64,000 nucleotides of DNA from an uncultured Rubripirellula sp. (GCA_938045805.1 CALIBL010000035.1:186001-250000), one strand, 5' to 3'. Counted from the first letter of the stretch, positions 18,621 to 30,079 are shown. Notes: generated by a model not told the origin, from the letters alone. Numbers and translations are program-made.

Positions 18621-19934
18621 TTAGCGGTACGGTTCAAGAAGTGACCGAGCCATCTGCGTGTTGCCCTTGAGGATAAAATCGACCGAACTCCGCAGCACAT
18701 CAATCGGAACCGACCGCTGCGATCGCTTCAACATCAAAATCTCGTTGGGCAACCGTAGATCATTCGTCGTAAATGTCGTACCTCGGCTCAACTCATCGCG
18801 AACAAATGCCTGAATGAGTTCGAGATCCCGAAACCCATGCTCCAAACTGGGTTCAATCTGGGTACCCTCACCCCAATCATTCCACGTTGCTATCTGAACA
18901 ATGGGTGCCTTTGTATTCATACATAGCTTGAGGGTCCGCTTGAGGACTTGCCCGGCCTGATCATGAATCCTCGGGAAGCTATCACCGACACCTGCGCGCT
19001 GATAGACGTCATCAAATCGCGGAAATGCGACAGGGATGAGACTTGGCCATTTCTTTGCCATTTCCAAAAAACGGTTGTACTGATCGAGGCCTTGATGCGG
19101 GGAGGGCCAATTGAAACCACCGGCAGCACCGGGACGCATTGTGTCCTGACTGTAGTAAGCAATCGGCTTGTCAAGAAGTTTCACACAACGCGACCACTGC
19201 TGAGGTGTTAATCCATCATGACCAAAAGATAAAAGAACGGGACGATCTCGTAGACGAACGTAGCTACTTGACTTAAACCAATAGCGGCTTAACCAATTGA
19301 TCTCTTCAACCGCGTGAGTAACCATCGAACTTTCCGTCAGACGGCTCGCTTTAACCAGAGCAGGAAGGGTTTGATCTTCGTAGCAAATAACGAAACTCAT
19401 CTGTAACTTTTCGCACTGCTGAAGTAATCGAGTCGTATTGCGATGGAGAAGAGCATAGTCTCGGTAATCGGTAAGCCCGTACCAATCCACAATCACTCCA
19501 TCGATCCCAGCGATCTTCATCATTAACAAATGACACTCGAGTACATCTGGGTCACCGGAGTCGTACGGCCCGATGAGCGGATAATAATTGGAAGCAACCA
19601 ATCTTCTTCCTTCCTTCCGCTGCTCGGGATCAAAGTGGTTCATCGTCCAGTGCCAGCCCCACTTTTGACTGAATGGCTTTGCCTCATACCAAGGCATGTA
19701 ATGTGCTAGGATGAGTGGACGAGCATTACCGCCAGCGTCTCCCTGATGATCTGGATGCACGGGACTGATCAGGCCTGACTGATCAACACCGCCTTGCGCG
19801 AAGACGCGATGTCCACCCTGAAGTAAACCCAGCAGAGCGATTAGCGTCAGCTTCCATCTCCAGCTTCGCCCACCGCAATCCGTTTCAGTGCTCCGATGCC
19901 TTGTCTGTTCCCGCATTCCAAAATGACCCTTCAT
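18621..19934 (-). CDS. GH99/GH71-like secreted glycoside-hydrolase domain protein
   Basis: The domain from about residue 50 reads [61 protein letters not shown], and later [17 protein letters not shown]. This layout is typical of the GH71/GH99-like TIM-barrel proteins annotated in planctomycetes (endo-alpha-mannosidase relatives). The final [13 protein letters not shown] block is especially conserved in this group. The frame is open to 20060, but upstream ATGs lack a signal sequence; the ATGs at 19934 (GGAG 12 bases upstream) and 19916 (AAGGG 9 bases upstream) precede a basic then hydrophobic export signal ([21 protein letters not shown]). The start is uncertain. Substrate unknown. Confidence 0.8.
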   Translation of the reverse strand: MKGHFGMREQTRHRSTETDCGGRSWRWKLTLIALLGLLQGGHRVFAQGGVDQSGLISPVHPDHQGDAGGNARPLILAHYMPWYEAKPFSQKWGWHWTMNHFDPEQRKEGRRLVASNYYPLIGPYDSGDPDVLECHLLMMKIAGIDGVIVDWYGLTDYRDYALLHRNTTRLLQQCEKLQMSFVICYEDQTLPALVKASRLTESSMVTHAVEEINWLSRYWFKSSSYVRLRDRPVLLSFGHDGLTPQQWSRCVKLLDKPIAYYSQDTMRPGAAGGFNWPSPHQGLDQYNRFLEMAKKWPSLIPVAFPRFDDVYQRAGVGDSFPRIHDQAGQVLKRTLKLCMNTKAPIVQIATWNDWGEGTQIEPSLEHGFRDLELIQAFVRDELSRGTTFTTNDLRLPNEILMLKRSQRSVPIDVLRSSVDFILKGNTQMARSLLEPYR

Positions 19935-20096
19935 TCTTGGTTTACACTCCATGAAGCAATGGCTTAGCAGGGGATCACCACGCGACTTCGCAATCTTCAA
20001 ATGAGGCATGCTGCCAGCTGCATCTGGGGAAAAACTAACGCGATTCCACTCAGAATCCAAGGCAGGCGGACGCGAATTACGGGATAATTGAGCATC

Positions 20097-20642
20097 ATGT
20101 CAAAGACTGAACAGATATTCCAATTAAACGAAACCAGCTTCTTGAGACTCTTTGTGAGGCACGAGCCCTCACTAAGAGCCTACGCCAGAAGCATCTTGCC
20201 CGACTGGCATCTCGTTGACGAAGCGATGCAAGAATCAAGCGTTGTGATGTGGCAGAAACGTGATCAACTGCAGGACGAATCAGGATTTGCCCCATGGGCG
20301 AAGGTCATCCTCAGATTCAAATGCTTGAAGCAAATCGAGAAACTTCGATTGGAGCGACCGTTATTAAGCGAAGCAATGATTGCGACGCTTAGCTCTCGCA
20401 ATGAAGACAAAGGAGCAACACGAGAGGCGGAGAGATCCAACGCTTTTCAAGAATGCTTTGCCGAACTTTCATCCGATCATCAAAAACTTCTCCTAGCACC
20501 ACACACCCAGCATCTATCAGTCAAAAAAATTGCTGAACAAAAAAATAGGACCGTAAACTCGCTTTATAAAGCCATGGGACGCATCCGCCAGAAACTAACG
20601 AACTGCATTCGCCAGCGTTTAATCGCGGGAGGTGCATCATGA
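20097..20642 (+). CDS. ECF-type RNA polymerase sigma factor (Rhodopirellula/Verrucomicrobium family)
   Basis: A 181-residue sigma factor with region 2 ([34 protein letters not shown]) and region 4 ([38 protein letters not shown]), matching the short ECF factors abundant in planctomycetes. The ATG at 20097 is preferred over an upstream TTG at 20088. Its stop overlaps the start of the next gene (ATGA at 20639-20642), so the two are translationally coupled, as expected for a sigma/anti-sigma pair. It probably responds to a signal sensed by the ankyrin-bearing partner. Confidence 0.9.
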   Translation: MSKTEQIFQLNETSFLRLFVRHEPSLRAYARSILPDWHLVDEAMQESSVVMWQKRDQLQDESGFAPWAKVILRFKCLKQIEKLRLERPLLSEAMIATLSSRNEDKGATREAERSNAFQECFAELSSDHQKLLLAPHTQHLSVKKIAEQKNRTVNSLYKAMGRIRQKLTNCIRQRLIAGGAS

Positions 20643-22132
20643 ACGACCTCCATCAATTAATCATCAGATACTTGACCGGTGTCGCCACCGAAGGCGAAGT
20701 GCAGCGGCTCGAAACACACCTCAAATCAAGTACTGATGCTCAAGATACCTATCTTGAAGAAGTTGCTTTGGACTGTCTGCTGAAGCAACAAACGCTAGAA
20801 CATGAAGCCGATTCACCTAGGTCGCAACCGCTCAAGCACCTGCAAAAAACCAACCCATCCCAAGCTCGTTCTATCTCCTCCTGGCAAATTGCGATCGCAA
20901 TCTGCGTGCTCGCCATCTTTTCATTGAGCACCCGGTTCTGGCCGGATTCCGAGAAAACAGTTTCCGCAACTCCGTCATTGGGGCAAGTCACTTTTCGCGA
21001 TCCATCTGCAAACGCATTGCTATTCAAAGCGTGCGTCACGGGGGATTTGAAATCTGTTCAGAGAGAAATTAACGCGGGTGCAGACCCCAATTCCAAAAAC
21101 GAAGATGGCCTCACCCCGCTGCATCTCGCAGTCCTCTATGGTCATCACAAAATTGCGTCCGAATTACTCGAAAACCGAGCGTCACCAAAAATCGCTGATC
21201 GCGCAGGCAATACGGCGTTACACATGGCCTCGTTCCTCGGACGGTGGGTCCTCGTTGAAGAGCTAATCGAGGCGGGATGTAATCCGCTGGTTCGTAATCA
21301 GGATGGCTTCAACTCTGACGATCTTGTGGCATTGAACTGGAACCCAAACCTTGAGCGTTACTACAAGCATTTGGAAAATGTGTTTGGATTTCAGCTAAAT
21401 TACGAGGAGATTAAAGAAAATCGACCTCGCATCCGCGCTACGATCAGTCGACAGATTACCAAAAAACAATCGGCTGAAGAGTCAATTGATTCTTCCGCCA
21501 TGGTCTCGTTAACGGCGAGGATTTTAGGGGAACAATTGGCACGAGTTGCACCTCAAAATACTACCGCTAGCCTTTCGCGATCAGGCATGGCAACTGCGGC
21601 GGTAACGGGAAATCTGGTCGGTGCAACGATTGGAAGAGTGTTGCCACTGGAGCAATCCGCAGCACCTCCAACGGTCACCCTCATTCAGGCAGCGCAGACC
21701 GGCAATATCGCTGCTGTCTCTCAGCACATTCAAGCCGGTAGCAACCTCAATACGCGAAGTGATTTTGATGGCTGCACTCCAATTATCCTTGCAGCTGCAT
21801 TTGGTCGAACCGATGTCGTAAAAAAATTGATCACGGCTGGTGCCGACCTAACCGCTACCAACAATCAGAAACATACTGCACTCCATGCGGCTGCATTTTT
21901 TTGTCGACCAGATATCGTCGAGATCCTCGTTGACGCAGGCATCGACGCAGACGCACTGAACCACAATCAAGAGAAAGCAATCGACATGGTTCGCACGCCT
22001 TTAAGTAAGGAGGTTCGCTACATTTATCGATACATCTATGGAATGCTGCAGCTACCACTGGACATGGAAGTGATCGCCCGTGAGCGAATCCAAATCACTG
22101 AGCAACTCGCAAGAGTCAGCCAAGGCGATTGA
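20639..22132 (+). CDS. Putative anti-sigma factor with membrane helix and ankyrin repeats
   Basis: A 497-residue protein coupled to the upstream ECF sigma factor by an ATGA overlap. The N-terminal 60 residues (LIIRYLTGVATEGEVQRLETHL, YLEEVALDCLL) resemble the cytoplasmic region of FecR-like planctomycete anti-sigma factors. A single membrane helix follows at about 80-98 (WQIAIAICVLAIFSLSTRFW). The exported part carries two ankyrin-repeat blocks: about 125-235 (GADPNSKNEDGLTPLHLAVLYGHHKIASELL and following) and about 345-460 (GSNLNTRSDFDGCTPIILAAAFGRTDVVKKLI and following), separated by a linker. Ankyrin repeats on the outer side replace the usual FecR domain and may bind a partner protein that controls sigma release. 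Function is inferred from context. Confidence 0.8.
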   Translation: MNDLHQLIIRYLTGVATEGEVQRLETHLKSSTDAQDTYLEEVALDCLLKQQTLEHEADSPRSQPLKHLQKTNPSQARSISSWQIAIAICVLAIFSLSTRFWPDSEKTVSATPSLGQVTFRDPSANALLFKACVTGDLKSVQREINAGADPNSKNEDGLTPLHLAVLYGHHKIASELLENRASPKIADRAGNTALHMASFLGRWVLVEELIEAGCNPLVRNQDGFNSDDLVALNWNPNLERYYKHLENVFGFQLNYEEIKENRPRIRATISRQITKKQSAEESIDSSAMVSLTARILGEQLARVAPQNTTASLSRSGMATAAVTGNLVGATIGRVLPLEQSAAPPTVTLIQAAQTGNIAAVSQHIQAGSNLNTRSDFDGCTPIILAAAFGRTDVVKKLITAGADLTATNNQKHTALHAAAFFCRPDIVEILVDAGIDADALNHNQEKAIDMVRTPLSKEVRYIYRYIYGMLQLPLDMEVIARERIQITEQLARVSQGD

Positions 22133-22169
22133 GAAATCAAGTGAGCGTGCAAACGCCGACTACCCGACT

Positions 22170-23738
22170 CTAATGAACTCGACGCACTAAGTCCGAGAGT
22201 TTCTTTCTAAAAGTATCGAGGACAGAAGCGTGGTCAATCACGGACACTAAGTTATCCCACTCAGCTGGATCCTGAATCATATCATAAAGCTCTTCGGTTC
22301 CATCTTTGTATCGGATGTATCTGAACCGCTTCCCTCTGAGACTATAGTTACCCCGATCAAAGACGGATAACGAGTAGGAATCTGTTCGATCAATAGCAAT
22401 ATTTTTCATGTATGGACGCAGTGACTGACCGTCCAATTTCAGATCATGACTCACTTCACATAGGTCAGCAATCGTTGGATAAAGGTCGATTAGATTAACG
22501 GGGGCACTGCACACCGCCCCACGTTTGTAATCTTCCGAACCTTCTGACAAAGGAGGAATGATGATCAAGGGTACACGAGTCGCTCGCTCCCAACCGGTCC
22601 ATTTACCCCAATGCTGCTTCTCCCCGAGGTGCCACCCATGGTCGGAAAACAAAACAACCAGTGTATTTGAAGCCGAATCACTTTTGGATAACGAATCCAT
22701 CAGCCTACCAATTTGACGATCAACAAACGTTGTACATGCCAAATAGGCTTTCACTGCAGCGGACCACTGATCGTATTCCAAGACGGTCGAATGCAAACCA
22801 GCAGTATCTGCCTCTAAAGCCCAACGCCTTCCCACTTCGCTCAAATCAATCAAGTCATCGGCCTTGATACTCGGAAGGAGCACTTCTTCTCCTTGAAACC
22901 GCTCGAAGTATTCTTGTGGCGCAAAGAGCGGTATATGGGGCCGGTAGTAGCCAACACCCAAAAAGAAGGGTGCCGACTGGTCCATCTCTTTAATTTTCTC
23001 TATTGCCCAATCAGTGATCAGCGTGTCCCCCATCGACTCGTCCGAGACGGGCATTCCTCCCCAATCAAACGATTCTCCATCACGTTTCATCGGATTACGA
23101 TCCGATGGCATTCCGTTGACCGGCAACTGAATAACGGCGCCGGAAAAAAGAGTCGCAAGATGCTTTGGATGACGGGAGCCCTTGGAATCTTGCTCACTGT
23201 CCAAGTACCGCACCGCCTCTCGACTAAATGGACTCCAACGTTGCTCTGGATTGTAGGACTCTTCCAACATCTGGCGATTGGCTGTTGCGGAGGAATGCAT
23301 CAGCTTCCCACACCCAAATGTCTGATAACCGTTTTCTCTCAGCAAACGAGGCAGCACTTTGATATCAGGATTCTGGGTGAACAACCGTTCGCTTTTGTTA
23401 TTCCAAACGCCGGTACGCCAAGGCCACTGCCCCGAGAAGATCGCCGCTCTCGACGGATTGCAAGCAGTTGACGGGCAATGCGCATTGGAAAACAGTACAC
23501 CTTGCCGAGCGAGTCGATCGAGGTTTGGCGTGTGCGCCTGCGGATGGCCGTTAAGACACCCGATCCAGTCATTGAGATCGTCAACGGCGATCAGCAAAAC
23601 GTTTGTCTTGCTATTAACTTTCTTAAAAAGAACGTTTCGTTGATCAACCCCCACAGAATCCACATCTGCGGCCTGCAATACTCCCCACTGCAGAGAAAGC
23701 AGTATCGGGACACCCCACATCACCTTGCGATGAAACAT
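22170..23738 (-). CDS. Secreted sulfatase (iduronate-2-sulfatase type)
   Basis: A protein of about 522 residues with an N-terminal export signal (hydrophobic stretch ending near VLQAAD). The sulfatase core begins NVLLIAVDDLNDWIGCLNG (metal Asp-Asp) and contains the formylglycine motif C-N-P-S-R (Cys at about residue 93) within the STACNPSRAAIFSGQ block. LFSDHGWHLGEKQHWGKWTGWERATRVPLIII is the iduronate-sulfatase-like second metal site region, and LIDLYPTIADLC with ELYDMIQDPAEWDNL close the domain. The ATG at 23738 is preceded by a GTG codon one position earlier. It likely desulfates a uronic-acid-containing polysaccharide. Lies just upstream of the giant haem protein's 3' end, so tandem with it on the minus strand. 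Confidence 0.92.
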   Translation of the reverse strand: MFHRKVMWGVPILLSLQWGVLQAADVDSVGVDQRNVLFKKVNSKTNVLLIAVDDLNDWIGCLNGHPQAHTPNLDRLARQGVLFSNAHCPSTACNPSRAAIFSGQWPWRTGVWNNKSERLFTQNPDIKVLPRLLRENGYQTFGCGKLMHSSATANRQMLEESYNPEQRWSPFSREAVRYLDSEQDSKGSRHPKHLATLFSGAVIQLPVNGMPSDRNPMKRDGESFDWGGMPVSDESMGDTLITDWAIEKIKEMDQSAPFFLGVGYYRPHIPLFAPQEYFERFQGEEVLLPSIKADDLIDLSEVGRRWALEADTAGLHSTVLEYDQWSAAVKAYLACTTFVDRQIGRLMDSLSKSDSASNTLVVLFSDHGWHLGEKQHWGKWTGWERATRVPLIIIPPLSEGSEDYKRGAVCSAPVNLIDLYPTIADLCEVSHDLKLDGQSLRPYMKNIAIDRTDSYSLSVFDRGNYSLRGKRFRYIRYKDGTEELYDMIQDPAEWDNLVSVIDHASVLDTFRKKLSDLVRRVH

Positions 23739-23845
23739 CACATTAGCTCTCCATCAAACGACACAAGCAACTCAAAAAAAATACAGCTGAAAACGACGAG
23801 CGTCTCCAGCTGCATTTCATGTTTCCGACAACCGTTGCTTAACGA

Positions 23846-26800
23846 TTAACGCTTACGGACTTCGATCACATACTTCATCAGATCGTCAAATTGTTGGCGA
23901 GTCTTCAACTGCTTGGTAAGTCCGGCGGGCATGATTGAAGTTCTCGACTGAAGTACCTCTTCAATGTCGTCCGCAGGAATCTTCATCGGTTCAGTCTGTG
24001 CAAGATTTCTTAACACAAGCTCCTGATCATTCTCAGACACTCGAATCCCGGTCAGGATTTTACCATCAACGGTAACAACAGAAACCTGTGCAAAATCCTT
24101 ATCAATGCGTTTCGACGGACGCAGCACCGAATCTACCAACTCTTCAGGTGTAAGAACCGTTTTGAGGTCGGCTAAGTTTGGCCCCAAGGCAGCGGCAGCT
24201 CCCGCTGGAGGATTGTGACAAGCAAAGCAGGCGGCAGCCGATTCATAGAAAACCTTCTTGCCACGCTCGAAGTCACCTCGCTGCATTGCGATCTTTGCCA
24301 AATCGGCGGAGTTCGCTGCGAGCAACTCGTTTTCAAGTGCTTCATTCGAGAAACCCTCTGGGTCGATCCCGATATCCTTCAACATCAACTCGGCTTCGAG
24401 CGGATGCTCTGCAAGAAGCTCGTCTGGTGTCCAGAAGGTTGTCCGCTCAGACGTCTTCGCACGTACCAGCTTTACAGTCTCAGGAGAAATCACCGAAGCG
24501 CTATTGCCCCAGGTATTACGGACAAACGTCAAGACCGCAGCTACTTCTTCGTCATTCAATAGGTTCTTGAATGCGGTCATTGGTGGTACGCCGCGGGCAG
24601 GATCGTAGGTTTTGCCATTAACCTGGAGCTTACCCCACAGACCGTGAAGCGCCATTTTCACTAGGCGTTCTTCGCTACCATTTACCCATGCACTACCAAC
24701 CAGAGACGGATAGACAAGACCATTCCCTTTCCCGTTAGAAAGGTGACAGGTCGCGCAATGCGATTCACGTTGGTAGATCGTCGAGCCAAGCTCGTAGACT
24801 TTCTGATCCGCGGGACTCAGCCGCTTTGGAGCGTCATACTTGACAAGCTCTATTTCAGCAGGTGCAGCAAAACCACTTGCGCCGGTAGCATCAACGTTGA
24901 ACCAAAAGTGCTTCACGGTGCTAGCGGCCATCGCAGCATGCTTTACGGTGGAGTTCAGAAGTTTATTCAGCAACTCTTCGTCTTTAACGTTGTGCTGCTG
25001 ATGCATCCATAAAGCCTCCAGAAGATGATGCGACTCAAGTTCATCATTGGGGTCAAAAGCTGCCGCCCATTTCTTGGTGGCCGCGATAACCTCAGCCGAA
25101 TCACGTCCACTCAATTCAACACGGGTTCGGTGGCGAATACCGTTAACTGGGTGCTTGAGGTTATCAAGGAGTGCTTCAATTGGCTGGCCGTCAATCGCTA
25201 CAGGTTTTTGAAGTGGGCGATCCTTGACGGTGACACGAACAATGCGTCCGTGCTTGTGGTCACGATTGGGGTCACGAATGTTGTGCTGCATGTGTCCGAT
25301 GATCACGTTTTGCCAATCCGACACATAGAGCGCTCCATCTTCACCGATCACCGCATCGGTGGGGCGGAAGTTTCTATCGCGGCTGTTGATCAATTCAATG
25401 CCCGGAGTTCCCCAGACTTCGCCGAAGCGACGCTTTCGATCGGCTCCGCTACCACCTCCGGCAATCTGAATGTCCACCGAAGCAACTAACTTCTCCCCGT
25501 TAAAGAACTCAATCTTCCCGTTATTGAACCGATTCTCAAATCCACGACGATTCCAAACACGGAACTGGGACACTTTTACGGGGCTATCGAAATCCCCTCG
25601 CATCCAAGGGTTGGCCTGAGTGCTGGTATGAGCAAAGTTATCTTTGTTCCCATCAACGAGAAGCTGCACGGGGAATTGGCCGTTGTTGTATTCGCTTGAC
25701 TGCTTCAGTGAAGCCGTCTTGGCGATGTTCTTTCCACCACTAACTACCTCAACCTCGGAGATATTCATCTGCTGACTGCCTTTGACACTCAGCTTAAAAC
25801 CTGTGATTTCATTGCTCTGCAATGCGGGATGATTGACCGTAATCAGACCGCCATTCTGGGTGATCGCAACATTAGTTGCTTGCTCTTGATCCGCAGCAGC
25901 TTCTTCTTCCTCATCGCCCTCACGATCTAGACTGTACTGCTTGACCCCGAGGAATCCGATCGTATTGCAGATCAAGAAATCCTGCTGCAGTTCATCGGGG
26001 AAATGCTCTGACGAAAGAATTTCATTGGCTGCAACGGGTCGGAATTCCTTTGTAAGTAACTCATGCATCTTGAAACCGTTCCCTTCAGGACGAACCTGAT
26101 ACGAACGCCCGCCGGTTCCATCATTGGCATAACAGTAACCCCAGTAATCAAAACTGGTCCCATGGGGGTTAGGTGAGTTACCGGCGTGTGGGGTGATCAC
26201 AAAAGTCCTGGGATCAAATCGGTACATCCCCGATGCACCAATATTGAGGTTCGGCTTCCAAGGTGTTTCGTGGTTATGAACCAAGAAGATACCGCTTTGC
26301 CAATAGATTCCGCCGTCAGGACCATAGACAAGATTATTCGCTGCATGATGCGTGTCGGAGGTTCCAAGACCTTGCAGCATCACGATTCGCTCGTCGGCGA
26401 CATCATCGCCGTCAGTATCACGCAAAAACAGCAGATCAGGTCCGGAGGTCACCAAGACGCCGCCACCCCAGAACTCGAAACCAAGTGGGTTATGGACATG
26501 AGCAAAGATCTTGCGTTGGTCCGCCACCCCATCACGATCCGTATCCTCAAGAATCATGAGCGAATCATTCATCTCCTTGAGTGGCTCCCACTTGGGATAC
26601 GTGTTCCAACAAGCCGCCCAAAGCCGCCCTTTGCTGTCGACTTGCATCTGCACTGGGTTCGCAAGGTCCGGGAACATCTCCTCAGATGCAAAAACATTGA
26701 TCTGATAGCCATCTGGAACCGTGATCTGCTTGACGCTTTCCTCTGGGCTGAGGTACTGGACGCTTCCTTCCTTGTCTTTACTGGAACTCTTACTTCCACC

Positions 26801-27814
26801 GCCAACGTTCGAGATCACTTCGATCGGTGGAGGAACATTTGAGTCAGTTGGTTCAATCGTCTTACCCGCGGCCGCCGCCCAAATGACGGGGTCACGATTG
26901 GCGGTCATCACATCGAGCATGGTTAACTCGTGCTTAAGAACCTCCGCGTTACTCTGGCCATCGACAAAGGTCAAAGTGGATCGTCCACCCCAAATGTCAT
27001 TCCCATCGGTTGCGCGATAGCGGTTATGCCAGTGCCAGTTTTTGTCCTTCACCGCTTCGTAGAGCGAGGTGACACTGGTGCTGGCAGGAGCATCTTGCCC
27101 TAGAAGAGAACGACTGATCATACCGGCCAATTCACGATAACCCTCCGCCGAAAGATGGATCCCGTTAAGGGTGTACTGCTGACGGCTGCTCGCAAAGAGC
27201 TGAAAGGTGGGCGAGTAAAGATCAACAAAAGTTGAATTGGTTTTAGCGGCTGCACTTCGAGTCGCCTGAGTGTAGGCCGCAAGGTTGGCATTGAGCCCAG
27301 TTCCTTCAGGAAGGTTAGGACTACCAGTACTTTCGTATGCGATAGGACTGAACAAGACGAATCGAGCTTGCACGCCTTTAGACGCCCTTAACTCGCGGTA
27401 TCGCTCGACCATTTTGACCAATTCGGCCTCGTAAGCCACTGCCCCTTCACTACCACCAAATGACTCGTTGTAGCCGTACATGATAAAGATCACATCGGGG
27501 GCCACATGCTGAAGGTACTCTTCGTCATTCGTGAAGCCTTGGTTGCGAGGTCGCTTATTGACCATATCACCCGCAAAACTCATGTTGCGGAACCGTACAT
27601 TCATCCCCTTGAGGTTCGCCTGCAATACCGTCTCGACCCATGGGTCATGCTGCATACGATCCGCCAAACCGTTCCCGAAAATTGCGACAACATCGTCCTT
27701 TTGGAATTCAAAGGTTTCAGCGACCACGCGGTTGCTTTGAATGGACGCCAGAAGAAGTACCGGAATGAAAACCGCGTTCCGTATCGCAGAACTCTTAAAT
27801 CGACTCAAAAACAT
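23846..27814 (-). CDS. Giant PVC-type secreted protein: SGNH-like domain, beta-propeller, two cytochrome c domains
   Basis: A 1322-residue exported protein. After a signal peptide (to about residue 32) comes an SGNH/GDSL-like domain ([33 protein letters not shown]) to about residue 245; the usual GDS is replaced by GNG. Next is a PVC membrane-bound-dehydrogenase-type propeller ([25 protein letters not shown], then Ca-binding-like DTDRDGVAD and DTDGDDVAD). Within it lies an inserted discoidin-like segment ([16 protein letters not shown], about residues 680-790). HEAT-like helices follow, then a first c-type haem site CATCH, and a second CFACH in the last 150 residues. Such proteins are typical of planctomycetes and verrucomicrobia and are thought to be periplasmic redox enzymes on sugars; the substrate is unknown. 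Confidence 0.9.
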   Translation of the reverse strand: MFLSRFKSSAIRNAVFIPVLLLASIQSNRVVAETFEFQKDDVVAIFGNGLADRMQHDPWVETVLQANLKGMNVRFRNMSFAGDMVNKRPRNQGFTNDEEYLQHVAPDVIFIMYGYNESFGGSEGAVAYEAELVKMVERYRELRASKGVQARFVLFSPIAYESTGSPNLPEGTGLNANLAAYTQATRSAAAKTNSTFVDLYSPTFQLFASSRQQYTLNGIHLSAEGYRELAGMISRSLLGQDAPASTSVTSLYEAVKDKNWHWHNRYRATDGNDIWGGRSTLTFVDGQSNAEVLKHELTMLDVMTANRDPVIWAAAAGKTIEPTDSNVPPPIEVISNVGGGSKSSSKDKEGSVQYLSPEESVKQITVPDGYQINVFASEEMFPDLANPVQMQVDSKGRLWAACWNTYPKWEPLKEMNDSLMILEDTDRDGVADQRKIFAHVHNPLGFEFWGGGVLVTSGPDLLFLRDTDGDDVADERIVMLQGLGTSDTHHAANNLVYGPDGGIYWQSGIFLVHNHETPWKPNLNIGASGMYRFDPRTFVITPHAGNSPNPHGTSFDYWGYCYANDGTGGRSYQVRPEGNGFKMHELLTKEFRPVAANEILSSEHFPDELQQDFLICNTIGFLGVKQYSLDREGDEEEEAAADQEQATNVAITQNGGLITVNHPALQSNEITGFKLSVKGSQQMNISEVEVVSGGKNIAKTASLKQSSEYNNGQFPVQLLVDGNKDNFAHTSTQANPWMRGDFDSPVKVSQFRVWNRRGFENRFNNGKIEFFNGEKLVASVDIQIAGGGSGADRKRRFGEVWGTPGIELINSRDRNFRPTDAVIGEDGALYVSDWQNVIIGHMQHNIRDPNRDHKHGRIVRVTVKDRPLQKPVAIDGQPIEALLDNLKHPVNGIRHRTRVELSGRDSAEVIAATKKWAAAFDPNDELESHHLLEALWMHQQHNVKDEELLNKLLNSTVKHAAMAASTVKHFWFNVDATGASGFAAPAEIELVKYDAPKRLSPADQKVYELGSTIYQRESHCATCHLSNGKGNGLVYPSLVGSAWVNGSEERLVKMALHGLWGKLQVNGKTYDPARGVPPMTAFKNLLNDEEVAAVLTFVRNTWGNSASVISPETVKLVRAKTSERTTFWTPDELLAEHPLEAELMLKDIGIDPEGFSNEALENELLAANSADLAKIAMQRGDFERGKKVFYESAAACFACHNPPAGAAAALGPNLADLKTVLTPEELVDSVLRPSKRIDKDFAQVSVVTVDGKILTGIRVSENDQELVLRNLAQTEPMKIPADDIEEVLQSRTSIMPAGLTKQLKTRQQFDDLMKYVIEVRKR

Positions 27815-27999
27815 TTTATTACCGAATAATGACTACTTATTTGGCCACCAACCGTGGGTGGCTCTTCATTCTTTCACGCCACATAGTTGAACATCGAATT
27901 TCGAGGGTTTCAACAGTTGAAAGCTGCGGATCCCCCGCATCAGACGGAAAACGCATGCTTAAATTCTTACAGCCCGTCTGATTACACCCAGCATTGGCC

Positions 28000-28737
28000 T
28001 CAGATGCCAACCACCTGACGCCAAGTTTTAGCCATGAGCTGATGACCGGCAGCTGAGGGGTGCACGCCATCACCCGCTAGAGCATTGGGTTCTGTACCAC
28101 TCGCAACGGCTTCGTCGAACATCGTTTGAAAAGGAACCCATACCGCACCCGCTTCATCCGCAACCTGCTTAGCAAACTTGCGACGTTGGTCAAAATCAGG
28201 GAACCATTTTGATTCATTCTCTTTCACGGTTCCGCTCATTAAGACGAAAGGTTCACAGACGACAATCAGTGTCTCGGGAAGGGCCTCTTTGGTTCGCTTA
28301 AGAAGCGAAGTGAAGCCATCACGATAGGTCTCCGCGGTACCATCGTAACGGCCGTTTAAAGCATGCCAGATATCATTAACACCAATCAATATACTCAGCA
28401 CCCGAGGCTTGATATCGATGCAGTCTGCCTGCCAGCGGCGATCTAGATCCGGAACCTTATTCCCCGAAATACCGCGATTGTGGATTTGTAAATCAAGATC
28501 CGAATAGTCCTCGAGCAGCGATTTTGCAATCACGTTCGGATAGCCGCGTCCAAGCCCATCATTCGCAATCGGATCTTTCTTTTGACGACCAGCGTCTGTA
28601 ATCGAGTCACCCTGAAACAGAATGACGTCGCCCTGTTTCAATTTCAGTTTTTTTTCATCGGCCAACAGCGAACTCACTGGGAATCCGGCAAGAAGACCTG
28701 ACGCACCCACACCCATCATGAACGACCGTCTCTTCAT
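28000..28737 (-). CDS. SGNH/GDSL hydrolase, probably exported by Tat
   Basis: About 245 residues from the ATG at 28737; the frame extends seven codons upstream. The N-terminus MKRRSFMMGVGASGLLAG looks like a twin-arginine signal. SGNH blocks are present: block I ILFQGDSITDAGRQ, the Asn of block III ILIGVNDIWHAL, and block V GDGVHPSAAGHQLMA with catalytic Asp and His. It probably removes acetyl or other ester groups from carbohydrate. It lies upstream of the giant haem protein on the same strand, with a gap of about 185 bases; the two may be co-transcribed since both contain SGNH-type domains. Confidence 0.87.
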   Translation of the reverse strand: MKRRSFMMGVGASGLLAGFPVSSLLADEKKLKLKQGDVILFQGDSITDAGRQKKDPIANDGLGRGYPNVIAKSLLEDYSDLDLQIHNRGISGNKVPDLDRRWQADCIDIKPRVLSILIGVNDIWHALNGRYDGTAETYRDGFTSLLKRTKEALPETLIVVCEPFVLMSGTVKENESKWFPDFDQRRKFAKQVADEAGAVWVPFQTMFDEAVASGTEPNALAGDGVHPSAAGHQLMAKTWRQVVGI

Positions 28738-29082
28738 CGATTTCTCCGTTGCTACCAAATAATTGCTAAAATTTCAGACTGCTCGCGGTTTCGTTGGCTG
28801 GCTTACACAGGTAGAAAACAGCCAACGTCTCATCAGAATCTGTAGTTTATCAAAGCGTACCAATTCATCGCTTTCATCGCTTCAACCAAAACTCGCGGGC
28901 TCGTTTTAAACCTCACCAGTAACTGAAGCAAGCGAATTCTGTCACCGGAGCAGATGATGCGTTACGATGATTCCCCAGTACTCTGCTCAATGAGTCACCT
29001 CAACAAGGTAAGCCTTTCGCAATTCCACTTGAAAAATGACGCAGTGGCCGCGATCGCTTCCGGAAAACAATAAAAAAATCAC
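28738..29082. other. Divergent intergenic region, no gene recognised
   Basis: About 345 bases between the minus-strand SGNH hydrolase and the plus-strand metallopeptidase. It must hold both promoters, but I cannot point to a convincing -35/-10 pair. No RNA gene or repeat seen. Confidence 0.45.
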
Positions 29083-30069
29083 ATGAACACACCACAGCCG
29101 ATCGCACACTCACATCGCTGGTCTCCTCTCCGCATCCTCACCGTCCTCCTAATCGTTCTCCTGTGCCTGCCCCGCAACGCAACGAAAGCGGAGGAGTTTT
29201 CGAGTAAAGAGCCCGGAGCATCAAACCAAAAGTATTCAGTTGACACCCCACCCGAGGCTCTCAGCAGTAACGGATTCTACAAAAAATACGTGAGCGCGAA
29301 CGGCTATCCCGTGATCAGCTCAAATCGAGTCAATGATTATGCACTCAAGGAAGTCGCCTACCTGATTGACCTGATGCTCGCGAAACGCCCCGATGTACGC
29401 GAAGCGATGATTAAAAGCGGGTCACGTATGATCGTCATGGCACACGACGAATACACCACGGACATCCCAGAACACAAACACCTAACTCCAAAAGAATTCT
29501 GGGATGCACGTGCGAGGGGCTTAGGTGGCTCACGTCATGACCCAGTTTGCTCGTGCGCCGAGGAGAATGTGCTTGGTTACAAAGGAGACCCTTACTCCAC
29601 GGAATCGATTGTGATTCATGAATTCGCACACAACATTCACTATCGCGGCATGGTAGAAATCGATCCAACCTTTGACGACCGACTAAAAGAGACCTATCGG
29701 CTCGCGATGGAAAAAAAACTGTGGGAAGGTAAATACGCCTCCACCAACCATGCTGAATACTTTGCAGAAGGTGTTCAGTCGTGGTTCGATAATAATCGCC
29801 CCCCTGATCATGATCACAATCACGTTGACACCAGAGCCGAATTAAAAGAGTACGATCCCGGTCTTGCTCGAATTTGCGAAGAGGTCTTTGGTGATACGGA
29901 ACTCATCTATACCAAGCCGACAACTCGCCTCCGTGATCACCTCGCTGGGTATCAGCCTGACGAGGCTCCGGTCTTTGTTTGGCCCAAACATCTTGCAGAA
30001 CAGAAACGTAAAATCATCGAAGATGTTCGCAAGCAAGGTAACAATCGCAGCAACACCTACAAGAATTAA
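29083..30069 (+). CDS. Exported zinc metallopeptidase-like protein (HEFAH motif)
   Basis: A 328-residue protein with a clear signal peptide (hydrophobic ILTVLLIVLLCLP, cleavage near TKAEE). The zincin motif H179-E-F-A-H183 lies in IVIHEFAHNIHYRGM, and a glutamate-rich helix TNHAEYFAEGVQSWF about 45 residues later can provide the third ligand, so it fits a gluzincin with a NHAEYFAE segment. The region before it (ANGYPVISSNRVNDYALKEVAYLIDLML) is typical of secreted proteins of this kind in planctomycetes. I cannot assign a named peptidase family. Only 10 bases separate its stop from the next gene, a PQQ-like propeller, suggesting an operon. Confidence 0.78.
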   Translation: MNTPQPIAHSHRWSPLRILTVLLIVLLCLPRNATKAEEFSSKEPGASNQKYSVDTPPEALSSNGFYKKYVSANGYPVISSNRVNDYALKEVAYLIDLMLAKRPDVREAMIKSGSRMIVMAHDEYTTDIPEHKHLTPKEFWDARARGLGGSRHDPVCSCAEENVLGYKGDPYSTESIVIHEFAHNIHYRGMVEIDPTFDDRLKETYRLAMEKKLWEGKYASTNHAEYFAEGVQSWFDNNRPPDHDHNHVDTRAELKEYDPGLARICEEVFGDTELIYTKPTTRLRDHLAGYQPDEAPVFVWPKHLAEQKRKIIEDVRKQGNNRSNTYKN

Positions 30070-30079
30070 AGCGATAAGA

